In this document: positions 35,018 through 46,520 of the stretch, piece by piece | Layout of the letters: the number at the start of each line of letters is the position of its first letter | Numbering within the stretch: position 1 is the first letter of the stretch | Source of the DNA: Parasponia andersonii | Lineage: Eukaryota > Streptophyta > Magnoliopsida > Rosales > Cannabaceae | NCBI GenBank assembly: GCA_002914805.1 | Contig: JXTB01000116.1 | Span: 839,054 to 903,053, forward strand | Reading direction: 5' to 3' | DNA: 64,000 nt | Notes under the pieces: model-generated | The model's database searches: none | The model's input: only the letters and a program-made list of their open reading frames with translations | What the model was told of the DNA's origin: nothing | Program-made: the position numbers and the translations under genes

Positions 35018-35899
35018 GCCTTTTATATAGCATTAGATTGCACCATGGTTTAGGTTTTAGTAAGAAATAATTAGCTTTATATAATAAAAGTGAATTGACT
35101 TCTAACAAATTGTACAAGTGGGCTTACGTACCAGTAGTGTTATTATTATTATTTTTCCAAAGATGAATAATAGCACAAAGAAGGTTAGTGGTGCAATTGG
35201 TGGTTCCTCAAATTGCTTTAGAACACATGGTTTAGTGTTCAAGTTGTCAATTAATTACTTGGGAAAAAAATAGAGGCTAACTACTTGTGCTACTTGGGAA
35301 TAACGGTGATCATCGCCATTGGTAGGTTGGCTTTGTTATTTTTCAAATTGATAACAAACTAACCAAATAAGAAGAAAAATAAATAGGCTTCTTAAAAAAA
35401 TCCAATACAAAAGTACCGGAGGTAAGGATTAGTATATATCTCTTTTTTATTTTTCCAACAAATGTATTCATTTTTGAATTTCAGATTCTCTAAGTGCCAA
35501 AATTACCCTTACATCCCACTTTGCTTACTTCCACCATTTTAGATTCCCTATCTGCACATACGATTCTCTCTCGCTCTCTTCACACAAACAAACCAGTAGC
35601 CACCATTGAAGACCGACCTTCAACACTATCTTCCACATTCGATTCGGCCATTTTCAACTGAGTATTCAAAATTCGTTTTCATTATTATTATTATTTTTTT
35701 GGTTACTAATTTTCCTTTCTTTCAGTCCCTTTAGGTTTTAATTATTGATGTTTTTTGTGATCAAGGATATCGCGCTTGCGGAACTTGCACCAACGCATCT
35801 GATTTTATTAGGGCTAGAACTCAATTTTTGTGTGTTCTATTATGAGATTCAATGAGTTTGTTAAAGCATGCAACTTGGCCAAACATGTAAGTTTGATAA
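35018..35899 (+). other. Unassigned host DNA with a possible exon
   Basis: From about 35560 a CT-rich leader (CTCTCTCGCTCTCTTCAC) is followed by less AT-rich sequence and an ATG at 35843. That ATG reads [14 protein letters not shown] and then meets a donor-like GTAAGT (35887). The same A-A-G-C-x-T-G-C-A-A-C-T-T-G-G-C-C-A-A-A-C-A words recur at 38405 with another donor-like GTAAAT. This could be a first exon of a gene broken by the insertion at 35900. No protein family is recognised. Confidence 0.3.
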
Positions 35900-38401
35900 T
35901 GTCACGACCCAAACTCCGGGGTAGTGGCAGAAGGAGAATTTCACTAGAATGAATTTTTTTTAAAAAAAACAAATGTATTGTGAATTCCAACCAATGGACC
36001 TATCCCACAGTTCATAGTCACCAATAAACACAGACTGAAAAATTATAAGAAAAACCAAATTTCAAATATAAACTAAGCATCATCATTCACACCTCAACAT
36101 CAAGCTAGTATGGTATATATAGTTACAGATATTTTCAAAGTAACACACTCAACATGAATGCTAGCAATATCCAGATATTTAACAAGACTTAAACACGAGT
36201 CTTGCATTCATACTCCTAGCATTATCAAGTCTCAAACTACGAATAAAAGATAACTTCTTATTCCGCTTATTGACCGTCAATGTCACACTGGACACCACTT
36301 GTGGAGAAAGTAGGGAAGGTGAGCATAAATTGCTCAGTAGGTTTCTCAATTTCACTTTTTGGGAAAGTCTTTTATAAATCTCAAAATATCTGCATGGTTA
36401 GTAGTACTGGAAAATATTTCTACAAATATTAAGGATTTAAACTATTTACAGAAAATCATACTAGATATCCAGGTCAAAACATATAAAAGTCTCAATTAAA
36501 ATGAGCATAATGCACATCACATAAATCAACACATCACATGAGCTCTCATCCTCTCATAACAACTAGAGTAATTTATATTACATGTATTGAGTGCTCTCTG
36601 CCTGACATTTATCTTTGGAAACCGGAGGGACACCCATGTGTCTAATCTTATCGAACCAGAGGGGCACCGAATGCCTACGCCTACCGAATGGAGATAGTTA
36701 AAAAAACAAACCCCACGCGGGTTTACGGGCTCTCACCGAAGGCGGGTGTACTAGTCCGCCTACTACAACACCGTGATGCCTAAGATAATTCTCATGCATG
36801 ATCATATGAAATGTGCAATATATAGAGTCTCAAACAAGTATGCAGTGGTTTAACATTCTAGACATGCTCTAATTTTTAATTAAAAATCAATTTTGTACTT
36901 AAAAATCCAAAAGTATAGTTTCTATGGTTTTACCAAATCCCAAATGTAAAAATTTATACAAAATCATATGTAAAAATATCTAGAGCAGCCTACAATGTTT
37001 CACAAATTCATAGTTCATTTAAATAAATATTCAAATAATTCAATTTAATAAAATCACGAAATTTCATTTTTCAGAATAAATTCCAATTTTAATGAAAATA
37101 ACAGAAAATAAGGAAATTGAATCCCTACCTCGAAATAATAGTTATGCTGAGCTAATGACGCTCGAAATATCTCTAATTGATCACCGGGTTGTTCGAACAG
37201 TTATTCTCGAATCTCGTCACGTTCACTTGAAAAGTTGACTTTTCAAACGGAGTCTCGGATTGAGAAACAACTGTCATCATTGAATTCAGAACACCCAAAA
37301 TTATTGGTTTATATATAAAGTTCACCGAAAACGGGTCCCGGTACGGAACCGGCCCGTGGCACGCAAAATAGTGCAATTCATGAGCTATTTTCTCGATTTT
37401 CGTGCCACTTCGAAAAATAGTGGTATTTTATATCAAACTTCATATCCCGATCTCACATAGTCTAAATTCGAAGTCGGAACTCAGTTTCGAGGTTCCGAAC
37501 ACTAAATAAGCTCAAAAATCCAAAAATTATAAAAATATCACATTTTGAAAATAATTAGAAAAATGCCACATTTTTATACCGATAATTAACAATCTTCTGG
37601 TTATCGTTTTAATACTTCAAAATCATGAAATTTCATGTTTCAAACTCCTCTATCATGTGGTAAAATTTTCTCCTGAAAAATAACTCAATTCCGAAATAAT
37701 TACGAAAATACCACAAAAATTAAATATTAAAATATTGCTACAGTAGTTAACTTCTCACCGGAGCCGAGTTGGAGGCCGAGAGTGGTCGGAAATGAAAGCT
37801 GGAGTTGAGACGAATGCAATGGTGGTGGTGGTGTGGTGATCGGACGTCGGAGGAGAAAACGACAGGCGAAAAATCGGTCCGATAGTGCGAATTTCGGGCG
37901 GCCTTTTCTCCGGCGAGAGGCGGCGGTTCACAGCGGCAGTACCTGACGCTAATTCATCGGTGCCTTCCAGTCACGACGGGCAGACGCTTCTGGCACGGCA
38001 ACGGCTAGTGGCTCATCGAATAAACAGTAACCGAAATTGGATCGGGGAACTTCCGTGGAGAACAAGAGAGAGTTGGAGGGTTTTTATATAATTTTCAAAA
38101 ACTGTAGAAGTGGGACATGTGGCATAATTTGATTTGACCGAAATTTTTTTTTTATGAAATTCCACTTTGGCCACAATTTTAAAAAGATTCTTTCACTTTA
38201 GTCCTTCTTTAATTACACTTTTATCCCTAATTTGAAATTTTTTTTTCACTTTTGTCCCAAATACACCTAAATTTTATCTTGTCTAGATTCAACACCAAAT
38301 TATTTCAAATTTTTATTTAATTAATCTAAAAATATAAAATTACAAAATTATCTTTAAAGTAAAATTACTTAATTATCCTTACAAAAATTTAGGGTTATAC
38401 A
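35900..38401 (-). mobile_element. Large LTR-type insertion, 2.5 kb, probably a solo LTR (gypsy-like)
   Basis: The ends TGTCACGACCC and GGGTTATACA, flanked by GATAA on both sides (35895-35899 and 38402-38406), define a 2502-bp insertion with TG...CA termini and a 5-bp target duplication. That is the signature of LTR retrotransposons. No gag-pol sequence or internal LTR boundary is seen, so I read it as a solo LTR. On the minus strand a TATA motif (TATATAAAA, about 38073-38082) precedes CT-rich sequence, which suggests minus orientation with GGGTCGTGACA as the 3' end. A 68-codon plus-strand frame at 37885-38091 is antisense to this and unsupported. Confidence 0.75.
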
Positions 38402-38780
38402 GATAAAGCTTGCAACTTGGCCAAACAGGTAAATTTCCTTCTTCTTTTTTTCGAACCCAAATTATTTGTGATTGTTATTATTATTTTCTCACTTGCAAAA
38501 AAAAAAAAAAAATCCGAAAATGGAAGAAATGATCTTGAAGACAAATGGGTATGGGTATGGAAACATTGGCGAGCATAGGGATCCAGAGCACCGGCAGCTT
38601 TCTCTACTCTCAGTTATTAAAGATCACTCAGCACTATGACCAGCCAACGCTCGGCGCCATCGCGGTCTTGAAGGACGTTGGGGTCAATTTCAGAGTCTTC
38701 TCTCGGGTTCTTTACTCGTACTTCGCTACCTCTGGCTCTACCTACTTCACTACCTCTGGATGGGTCCTTGATTAATTGAT
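38402..38780 (+). other. Continuation of the broken candidate gene
   Basis: After the target duplication the host DNA resumes with a second copy of the 35-bp unit (38405 on), a poly-A tract, and a less AT-rich segment (38545-38775). That segment holds a 76-codon frame starting MGMGMETLASIG and ending in a repeated F-A/T-T-S-G-S/W pattern. I do not recognise the frame. It may be part of an exon, a transcribed non-coding relic, or chance. Confidence 0.25.
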
Positions 38781-39120
38781 TGCTTAATTTGTCATATTTT
38801 GTGGTTATCATTATTATTTTCTATGTTTGCGCCGTGGGGCCACTTAGCTAGGGTGAGCAATTTTATGGAATCTTTTTTTTTTTTTAATTTTTTTATGCAA
38901 TGTTATAGAATCTTATATCATAGTTTATTGCATTCTTTAATATCTAGTACAGTTTAATATAAGTTCGTTTATAACCATTAGATATTAGATGGCTTTTATT
39001 CTCTTAGTTTTTTAAGCTTCTTGCTCTTTATGAATTTTCTAAGCAAATTGGCTAAAAGAGAATTGTCCTCAAATGCATAATCAAATCATAATGGTGCTAA
39101 ATTAACTGTAATTTTTTAAA
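38781..39120. other. Intergenic DNA
   Basis: AT-rich DNA with a T tract at about 38872-38885. Nothing is recognised. Confidence 0.4.
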
Positions 39121-39395
39121 AGAAAATAAATGAATTATATAAATTGGTAAATTAATTATACTTACCGGTAAATGAATTAAATACTCTACTAAATAAATTT
39201 TATACATCGGTAAAGAAATTATATGTACTAGGAAATTAATTATGTATGTTGGTGAATGAATTATACACTATGGTCAATCAATTTTTTATATCAATAAATT
39301 AATTATAACACTAGTAAATAAATTATACCGATAAATAAATGATATACTATAATAAATAAATTATATATGTTAATAAATTAATTATGTACATAAAT
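39121..39395 (+). repeat. AT-rich minisatellite, unit about 21 bp
   Basis: About twelve degenerate units of the form 'taaataaattatacaccgg' follow each other. The best preserved are between 39165 and 39370 (CCGGTAAATGAATTAAATAC, TCGGTAAAGAAATTATATG and so on). Confidence 0.7.
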
Positions 39396-39599
39396 ATATA
39401 TATCAAATTACCTTAGATAGGGTATAATGATAAGCTAATATCATTAAAACTTAGACAAGATATAGAAGTTATTGAGTTAATAAAAAGAAAAATAAATATT
39501 CGTTAGCACATAACTTAAATAGCTTAAAAAATGGACATGTAGTGTAGTTTCCTCGATCCAATCCCATAGTCTGAAAAACTGAAAAAACTGAATAGGTTG

Positions 39600-39850
39600 A
39601 AACTTTTAAAAAATCTCAAATTTATTTAGAAAAATATCATTTCTTAATAAAATTTAGAAAACACCATTTTTCAAAATTAGTATTCTTTAAATGTACCTGG
39701 AGTAACCAGTCAAATTAAGTTATTTGGAGTAATCAAGAGTAACATGAAGTAATTAGTCTCTTTACCAAGTAACTTGACCAATTAACTCAAGTATTTCATC
39801 AATTAATAAAAAATAATACTTTTATAAATATTTCTAAAAATAATAGTTTT
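39600..39850 (-). repeat. Dispersed unclassified repeat, copy 2 (inverted)
   Basis: Read on the minus strand, TTAATTGATGAAATACTTGAG then GGTCAAGTTACTTGG and GACTAATTACTTC line up with 31150-31240. 'ttttctaaat' units are adjacent in both places. Two copies in opposite orientation 8.4 kb apart suggest an undescribed dispersed element, but its ends are not resolved. Confidence 0.35.
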
Positions 39851-40390
39851 CTAAATCATTTCAACAACACCAACGGTTTGGACATTTAAACCGACTTGAA
39901 CCCAATAAAAGAAAAACTTAGCTCGAGCCTGGTGGAGATTGTGGGCTGCAATGTGAGAGAATGCAGACCCGGCCCCCAAAAACAAGTATTGCCGTGGCAT
40001 CCCAAGCAAATCATCTTCAAAAACATCAGAAGGGATAATTGTAGAACATAAGCAACCAAAAGTAGAAGGTGCAAAACACCATCTACATAAATTATTGAGC
40101 AGCAAATTTAAACAGACTGAGCAAGGTCCCCTATTTATCAATCCTCCAACAAATAAAGCACACGCCGCTATAATCAAACGAAAACTCCGAGAACGACGAT
40201 CAATTGGGAGGGGACCTCCTAAAATTATGGCATTGAAATGTTGCTCTACTGCCATGAGAAAGGCCTGCTTAATAGCAGCAGCTTCAACCACAGAAGGTCA
40301 GAGATTTCAACAGAACTCCCCACATAAGCACCAGAGCAGACTGAGCAGTCATGGGCCACAACTGAAACTTCCCATCCCCATTTAATTGTT
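39851..40390 (-). pseudogene. Decayed LINE-type RNase H (RVT_3-like) fragment
   Basis: A minus-strand frame (40291-39851) contains E-A-A-A-I-K-Q-A-F-L-M-A-V-E-Q-H-F-N-A-I-I. This matches the pattern E-A-x-A-I-x-x-x-L-x-x-A-x-x-x-G-F of the plant RNase H-like domain tied to non-LTR retrotransposons. Later words such as H-I-A-A-H-N-L-H-Q-A recall its N-x-V-A-H-x-L-A motif. The expected Asp after I-L is missing, and the frame drifts, so it is a relic at best. The call rests on motif resemblance only. Confidence 0.4.
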
Positions 40391-41250
40391 ATTTACCCAT
40401 CCAAGTCAAGCTTCACCAAACAGGTAGGTGGAGGAGACAACCTGGGCTGCAAATTTCAGTGTTTGGTGGCTTTACTGCAAAGACAACTTGCTCTTTGATC
40501 ATGAATATATGACACTGAAATTTGTGATAAGTATTCTGATATGCCATCATCACAGAACACCACAACCGAGCAAATGAAAAAATCAGTATTCAAATTCCGA
40601 GTCAAAGATCGCATAACAGAGCAACCAAAAGATTCAGTTTCCGATTCTAAATCAAAGAGCACAACATGACCCAAGTTAAGTAGACAGTGAAAGCATATAG
40701 TCACTAAATCCAACACGTTAGACTTGTATCCAATGAAACCCAAGAGCAAGAGTTCAACATGTATGCCTGCCTCCAGCCCTGTAACTTTTCTGTTTTGGCC
40801 CCCACAAGAATCTACTTCAAAGATAATGAAAAGTACTTCTAACATGGATCTAAGTTCTAACTAGTTACTAGTAATGCACAAAACCAATACAGTAGCAGTA
40901 GAGGTATAAAGCATGTAGTTTTTCAGCAAGAAACCCCATCAGCATATTAGAGCTACCATAGCATTTGAGAGCATAAACAAACGTATTATTCAATTATTGG
41001 GCTTTGTTAATTATGATGAAAAATTGATTTGAAGACAATGCGAACAAGACCCAGAAAGATGTATACAATCACAAGCATAAATTTTCCAATTTACAGCAAA
41101 ATTGGATAGGAAGTTGAAAATGTAAGATCAAAACTTGACTAGGTTAGCAGGCTAAACTTCCGAGACCAAATTCCATTATAAAGGTCTCTTCTCTTTTTCC
41201 TGCATTTTCTCAGGAACCAAACAAAAATCAAAATAAAGAACTAGAGAGAA
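40391..41250 (-). other. Unassigned DNA, 3' flank of the small membrane-protein gene
   Basis: A 129-codon minus-strand frame at 40456-40845 is open but shows no recognisable domain. The part near 41150-41250 is probably the 3' UTR of the gene ending at 41251. Nothing else is supported. Confidence 0.35.
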
Positions 41251-41636
41251 TCACAGAGACTCTTCAAGCTGATTCTTCTTCTCTCTCTTCTTCAATTCCC
41301 TTTCGTACTTTTTCAGCCTCTCATTCATTTTCTCCTGCACCCACCAAATACCAGAAAATCCACACACGAATTAGCTCTTCAAAGGACATAGTTGCCCAAT
41401 TCATATACCAAAACACAGTTATTCTAAGCTAGATATCAGATGCATTTTTTTTTTATTTTTCATCTTTCTCTCTTCGTTTCTTAGGAACCAAACAAGAGTA
41501 GTGAAAATAGAAGAGAGGGGGAACTGACCTTGTAGCTCTTCTCGACGCGGTCCATGACGTAGAAGCCAAGAACGCCACCAAGAATGGTACCGGCGATGAT
41601 TCGGACATAGGCCCATTTCTGAGATCGAACTACCAT
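41251..41636 (-). CDS. Small single-pass membrane protein, two exons, 63 aa
   Basis: On the minus strand exon 1 (41636-41529, 36 codons) starts M-V-V-R-S-Q-K-W-A-Y-V-R. It continues through a small-residue hydrophobic segment IIAGTILGGVLGFYVM (about residues 13-28) into D-R-V-E-K-S-Y-K. An intron 41528-41335 (GTCAG...GCAG) joins in frame to exon 2 (41334-41251). Exon 2 is highly charged, E-K-M-N-E-R-L-K-K-Y-E-R-E-L-K-K, ending in L-E-E-S-L-TGA. The layout is a short N-terminus, one membrane helix and a basic coiled helix. It resembles small organelle or inner-membrane proteins, but no family is named. Each exon alone is too short to stand out, and the phase-perfect junction is the main evidence. 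A run of about 28 T (plus strand) lies just upstream. Confidence 0.78.
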
Positions 41637-42275
41637 TTTCCTTTCCCTCCCAATTTTTTTTTTTTTTTTTTTTTTTTTTCGTTTTTAATTTTCTCGGGAA
41701 AATGTTTCGTGTTGCGTTATTTCCATTGAAAACAGTTGATGCGTGCCTGTAAATCTTAAGCGACTTTAGGCGGCCCTGTTCAGTGGCTACTGGACTGGAC
41801 TTAGTTTTGGGCTTAGTATTATGGTTTCCATTTCTGTCTGAGGGGAAAAGAACAGTAATACCCCCTTTTAAGCATATTTTCGCAATAGCCGTGTTCTTTT
41901 ATCTTATTAAGCATTACCCGTTTTATCCCCCTTTTTGAAGATATATATACCACAGATTTTTTTATACACGAAGCATATACCGTAGTATACATTTAGTAAA
42001 TAAAAATTATGCCTAAAAATTGGTATATATTTTTAAATTTATACCATTATTATAAATTTTAACTATAGGTAAAAATATAAAATACCAATATATACACCGC
42101 ACATTTTACATGAAATGCATACCTAAAAACAAATATTTATCTTTTGAAATACAGACATCTACTTAAACTAATTTAAAAAATTGGACATTCATCTAATTTT
42201 CTTGTAAAGTAAATTTTTCGTCTAAGAGGGTTCTAATTGAAGGAGATTAGGTTAAGTAGCATTTCGTGAGGCTAA
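41637..42275. other. Upstream flank of the small membrane-protein gene
   Basis: It contains the T28-type tract at 41651-41680, followed by AT-rich DNA. It presumably includes the promoter of the minus-strand gene. Nothing more is assigned. Confidence 0.4.
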
Positions 42276-43053
42276 GAGGTTGTTTGGCATCATAACTAAA
42301 AAATAGTTTTTTGTTTTTAAAAACAGAAAACTATTTTTTAAGAACACGTAAAGGTGTTTGGCCTTGTTATCTGAGAATAATTTTTAAAAACAGAATTAAA
42401 GAAAACAGAAAATTCAGATAACAATAAAATGTTGTTTTCAAGGTATTTTCTTAATTTTTTCTTCTTCTAAAAAAAAATAAAAATTCTTTCATATGACTTT
42501 TATATACACATTTTCTTGTAACTTTCTCTCTTATCACCTTCTCTAACCACTCTCTCTCATCACTTTCTCTCTCTTCATTCTCTCAGTCCTTATTCTCTAT
42601 CATAATTTTTTCTCTCATCACTTTCTCTCTTTTTATTCTCTCTCATCACTTTCTCTCTCCTCATTTTATTTCATCACTTTTTCTCTCATCATTTTCTATC
42701 CCTTCATTTTTTTTAATCACATTATTTCTTCTCATTCTTTATTACTACTTTGTTTTTTATAACTTTTTTTATCTTTATTTTTTATCCTTATGCATTCTTA
42801 TCACTTTCTCTTTCCTTATTTCTTACTTGAATTTATCTCTGGTCACTCTCTCTCGACTTTTTCTCTCTAATATTTTTTTTATAATACAAATATAATTTTT
42901 TATATTCATATAATTTTTTTCCTAAAAATTTTTTTTAGAAAATATTTGCCAAACACCCATTGTTTTCTGAAAACATTATAAAACAGTTTTTGTTCTTATT
43001 TCTGAAAATACAACTCTGAAAATAAAAAACAAAAAACAATGCCAAACAGGCCC
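42276..43053. repeat. PIF/Harbinger-like MITE, 778 bp
   Basis: The termini GAGGTTGTTTGGCAT and ATGCCAAACAGGCCC form an inverted repeat. It extends inward as TTTTTTGTTTTTAAAAACAG against CTGAAAATAAAAAACAAAAAAC and is flanked by TAA on both sides (42273-42275 and 43054-43056). The middle (about 42525-42870) is a CT-rich minisatellite built on 'tctctcatcactttctctct'. No transposase is encoded. The TSD and terminus style match the element at 11142-11664. Confidence 0.75.
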
Positions 43054-44680
43054 TAAGTTTCTGAGATAGTAATTTATTGCACTTTGTTGTTTGATATTTT
43101 GTTCCGTGTATACTTCATTTCGCTAATATCAATATTGTTCTTTCAATTTCATACCTCAAGCAAATTTATATAGAACAAAATTAGACTAAGCTAGACTAAG
43201 AAAATTTCTATAATACCTTAGGTGTTTGATTGTGACAATATGAGATATATAAGTATATTTAGATATCTTCATGGTCTTTTATATGCCCTATTTTCGCTAA
43301 ATATTCTTTTAATTTATTATTATTTTATTTATTTGGCAATAAGTGTAAATATTTCTGCGGTAAACTATCTATCTATTTCGAGGTCAAACATAATGACAGT
43401 AAATTTATTTCTTATTTACAAATAGAAGTATAAAGTTGATAATATTCAAATAAAAGTATAAGTTGAACAATATGAGAACAAAGGAATATTTAGATAAGGA
43501 TGATACGAGATATCTAAAATTTGTATCAAATTTTTAATACTAACTTATGTGACATATGAGTTATAACATATGATAATACTAATAAAATTAGTTTATTTAA
43601 TTTTTCATTTAAGAAAAAAAATTTAAAAAAAATTTGAATCAGAGGTAAAATATGTTCTTTGCATCTTTTAACTTGTTCGTAGTACAGATTTGTGAACAAA
43701 AAAAAAAATTTATAAAAATTTTTGCAGAAAGATTAAAAATCAAAGCACTTTTATATCATTAACCCTCAATAAAATTCATGTATATATATATCCAACACAA
43801 TAAAATACATCTAATCATACCAATCACGGCCTTATTATTCACTAGTAGATCTCGGTTACATATAGTTGGCCAAATGGGCTCATTGAATGGGCGACGGAGC
43901 CGGACTGGGTGGTGGCCACGACATTGCAGACGGAGGTGGGGGCGCACGTCCTAAAGGAAGCAGGCTCTCAAGTGACCTCCCTAGAGTCAACGGACAGAAG
44001 AGGAAAACAATGATGCAGCACATATGCAGTAGAAGCCTTAGTAGATTCATCTTTGCAGCCTTTCTGATCGATATCTTTCTACTACTTATGTATATTGTTT
44101 GATGTAATCAGAAAGGTCATGGATAACTATATGTCAGACAGTCCAAAGAATGATATATATAATATGTGTGTATTATACACACAGAAACTCAAGTACTGCG
44201 AGCTATATACCAATATATAATAGGAAGAAATTGTGGCAATTCATTCAACGTGTCCCATATAGAAGGATGTCATTTACTTGTTCAAATGCTTTAAGAAGAA
44301 ATTTCTGAGGAGTAGTTTGTGGGGCCAACCCGGAGAATATTTAAATATAGCTAAGGCTGTCTTAACAATGGGAAGTAGTTTTCACAAAGTCTAATGTAAT
44401 CTTCATTATAAGAGAAGAAATCACAGATGAAAAAGACAAATAACTGTGCACCTTTCACAGTTGCTTCCATGATTTTTCCATAACGCTATTTACTACTAGT
44501 ATTATCTTTATTTTATAGTCAATGGTCAGATTGACAAAAGTCATTCAACGAAAACAAAAGCTGTATATTCGGGTATTAAAGTCTATACAGGGAGTGGAAA
44601 GTTTAATGTGGACTTTAGGATAGTTTTAATTATAATATATATAGATAAGGACTTTCTAACTTTCGTTTTTCAATATCTAC
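43054..44680. other. AT-rich intergenic DNA
   Basis: No gene is firmly supported. One less AT-rich island at about 43870-44100 is listed separately. The rest is AT-rich and unassigned. Confidence 0.4.
43887..44102 (+). other. Unrecognised 71-codon open frame in a GC-richer island
   Basis: It starts MGDGAGLGGGHDIADGGGG, has a basic middle (G-Q-K-R-K), and ends with a hydrophobic helix FIFAAFLIDIFLLLMYIV. A Gly-rich head plus a C-terminal membrane anchor could be a real small peptide, the last exon of a broken gene, or chance. No homolog comes to mind. Confidence 0.25.
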
Positions 44681-45469
44681 TACGGGACTCGTTCCTAAAT
44701 CGTACACCACGTAGACGATTAAGTGGCAGAATAGGTCACAAGTGAGGCACACCGTCCGACATGTGTCCAGAGTGACCGATTAAAAGCCACACGAGTCGCA
44801 CATGGTACTGCATAGGCCCATGGGCTATCCGAGGCCAGGGCCGAGCCCATTCCAGACCCTGGATGGATTCGGCCCAGTTCGATTCTTACCTCGACAGCTG
44901 GAGGTCAGAAGCCTCAAGGGTTTTCCGCCAGAATACCGTGGGAAGCAGCTCACTACTCCAGACCTAGCCAGAGCATTTAATGCAATTCTGGGTAGATGCG
45001 CACATTGGGCAAGTCGTCCTGACAGAATGGCGACTTGTCAAAATCTCACCCTCGACAGGTTAGAGTCGTAGGGAACGGCATAAAACAGGCCGCAATAATG
45101 CAAGAGAGGTCACAGTAACCACGACCCGTGATTTCTAGAGTAAGTCATGATGGAAAAAGGTACTCGATCCTGGAATTGAGAGACAGAAAGCTCACAGCTC
45201 CAGGATTATATATATATAAGCCTTGTTTCCTTCCTAAAGATAGATATACAAAAAAATGTTTACAGAGAAAAACTAAATTCTTACTGTTCAGTCTCAGGGA
45301 TAAATCACTCACTTAAGCACCGGAGAGTCTTTGTAGGTAGCCACCCCCACCTTCTATTCTCAGCTTGAAGCTAAAGACATACTGGGATAGCAAGGATATG
45401 TGGACAGTTGGTGGATACGACGTCAGTAGTTCAGAGACACGTGGACAGCTGGTAAGAACAGCACCAACA
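44681..45469 (+). repeat. 5' LTR of the gypsy element, 789 bp
   Basis: It aligns from end to end with the solo LTR at 34196-35012. It begins TACGGGACTCG (TGTGGGGCCCG in the solo copy) and ends GCACCAACA. A TATA-like run (TTATATATATATAAG) lies at about 45206-45220. Confidence 0.9.
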
Positions 45470-45486
45470 GTTTGGCGCCATCTGTG
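45470..45486 (+). other. Primer-binding site of the gypsy element
   Basis: TTTGGCGCCATCTGTGA directly follows the LTR end. A TGGCGCC-type site at this place is usual for plant gypsy elements. Confidence 0.75.
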
Positions 45487-45564
45487 AGAATCAGTTGAGC
45501 GTGAGAAAAGAAGCAGGAGCCTCACGATCGCGCTCTCCCCGAACAAAAGGCCATACAACGTCGA

Positions 45565-46520
45565 ATGGCACCCTCAAGAATGATAACCAGGAGCACACGT
45601 CCTGACATCGAAGAGAGCTCCCGGAAAGTACAACCAGGTCTGGAGCGAAAGCTAGACCAAATACTTGCCGCCCTGGCAGAAACAAACCGGAAGACAGAGA
45701 CGACCCACGAGGCCATCCTGGGTTTAAAAGACGAAGTTGCAGAGGTACGCAGAGATAACGCCCGCCTTGAAGAGCTGCTAGCAAGCGAATCAGGAGCAGG
45801 CAAAGGGAGGACTTTGACGAAGAGGTCCAACAAGAGTCCGGGGGCCAACTGCCGATAGAAGTCCTCGCCCCATCCAGATCGTGGATGCAAGGGAGCAGCA
45901 GAGCCAGACAAGGCCTTTCTAGGCCAGAGCAGCGTTGGACAGAAGGCACCAGGAAAGCCCAGTAGGTGCACTTCCCAACTGGAAACAAGAGATGATGACA
46001 GAGCTAAGTAAGAGGCTCGGAGCTCATCACAGCCAGACCCCCGATGATCTGGCGGAGCAGACCGTGCGAAGAATCAATCAGACCGCCTTCACTGATTGGA
46101 TCCAGTTGGAGCCTAAGCCGAAGGACTTCACAACCCCAACCTTCAGACCATTCGAGGGAAAGGCTGACCCCCTCGATCACATATACCACTTTCAACAGAA
46201 GATGACCTTGGAGACCAGGGACGAGGCTGTGACTTGCAAAGTCTTCTCCACCATCCTGGCGGGGCCAGCACTACTGTGGTTCAGACAACTCCCAGAGAAG
46301 TCTATAAACAGGTTTGAAGACTTTTGCAAACTATTCTTAAAGCAGTACGCAGGTGCCCGGTGGCAGCAGAAAATTATGCGAGACCTCAACCGGTTGAAGC
46401 AATCTGTGAGCGAGTCTCCAAGAGAATACTTGTCACGTTTCTTGGAGGTAATGTCCTCGGTGCACAACGTCGACTCAGTGCAGGCTGTGAGCTCATTTGT
46501 CAGGGGCCTATAGCCAAGGT
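45565..46520 (+). pseudogene. gag of the gypsy element
   Basis: An N-terminal piece (45565-45858) contains a coiled stretch L-E-R-K-L-D-Q-I-L-A-A-L-A. A second frame (45935-46513) carries the Retrotrans_gag core: F-E-G-K-A-D-P-L-D-H-I, then L-A-G-P-A-L-L-W-F-R-Q-L-P and F-x-K-L-F-L-K-Q-Y-A. A stop (TAG at 46511-46513) and a frame change between the two pieces break it. The part that would hold the zinc knuckle continues at about 46890-46980 (C-K/stop-F-H-K-V-H-G-H-D), again with a stop. Confidence 0.85.

Noticed and set aside
37885..38091. 68-codon plus-strand frame
   Set aside because: It lies inside the LTR-type insertion, antisense to its likely transcript, with no domain.
41419..41616. 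A 65-aa minus-strand frame
   Set aside because: It is an alternative frame over exon 1 and the intron of the 63-aa gene; the spliced frame is better supported.
45491..45988. Long minus-strand frames over gag
   Set aside because: They are shadows of the gag coding strand in GC-rich DNA.
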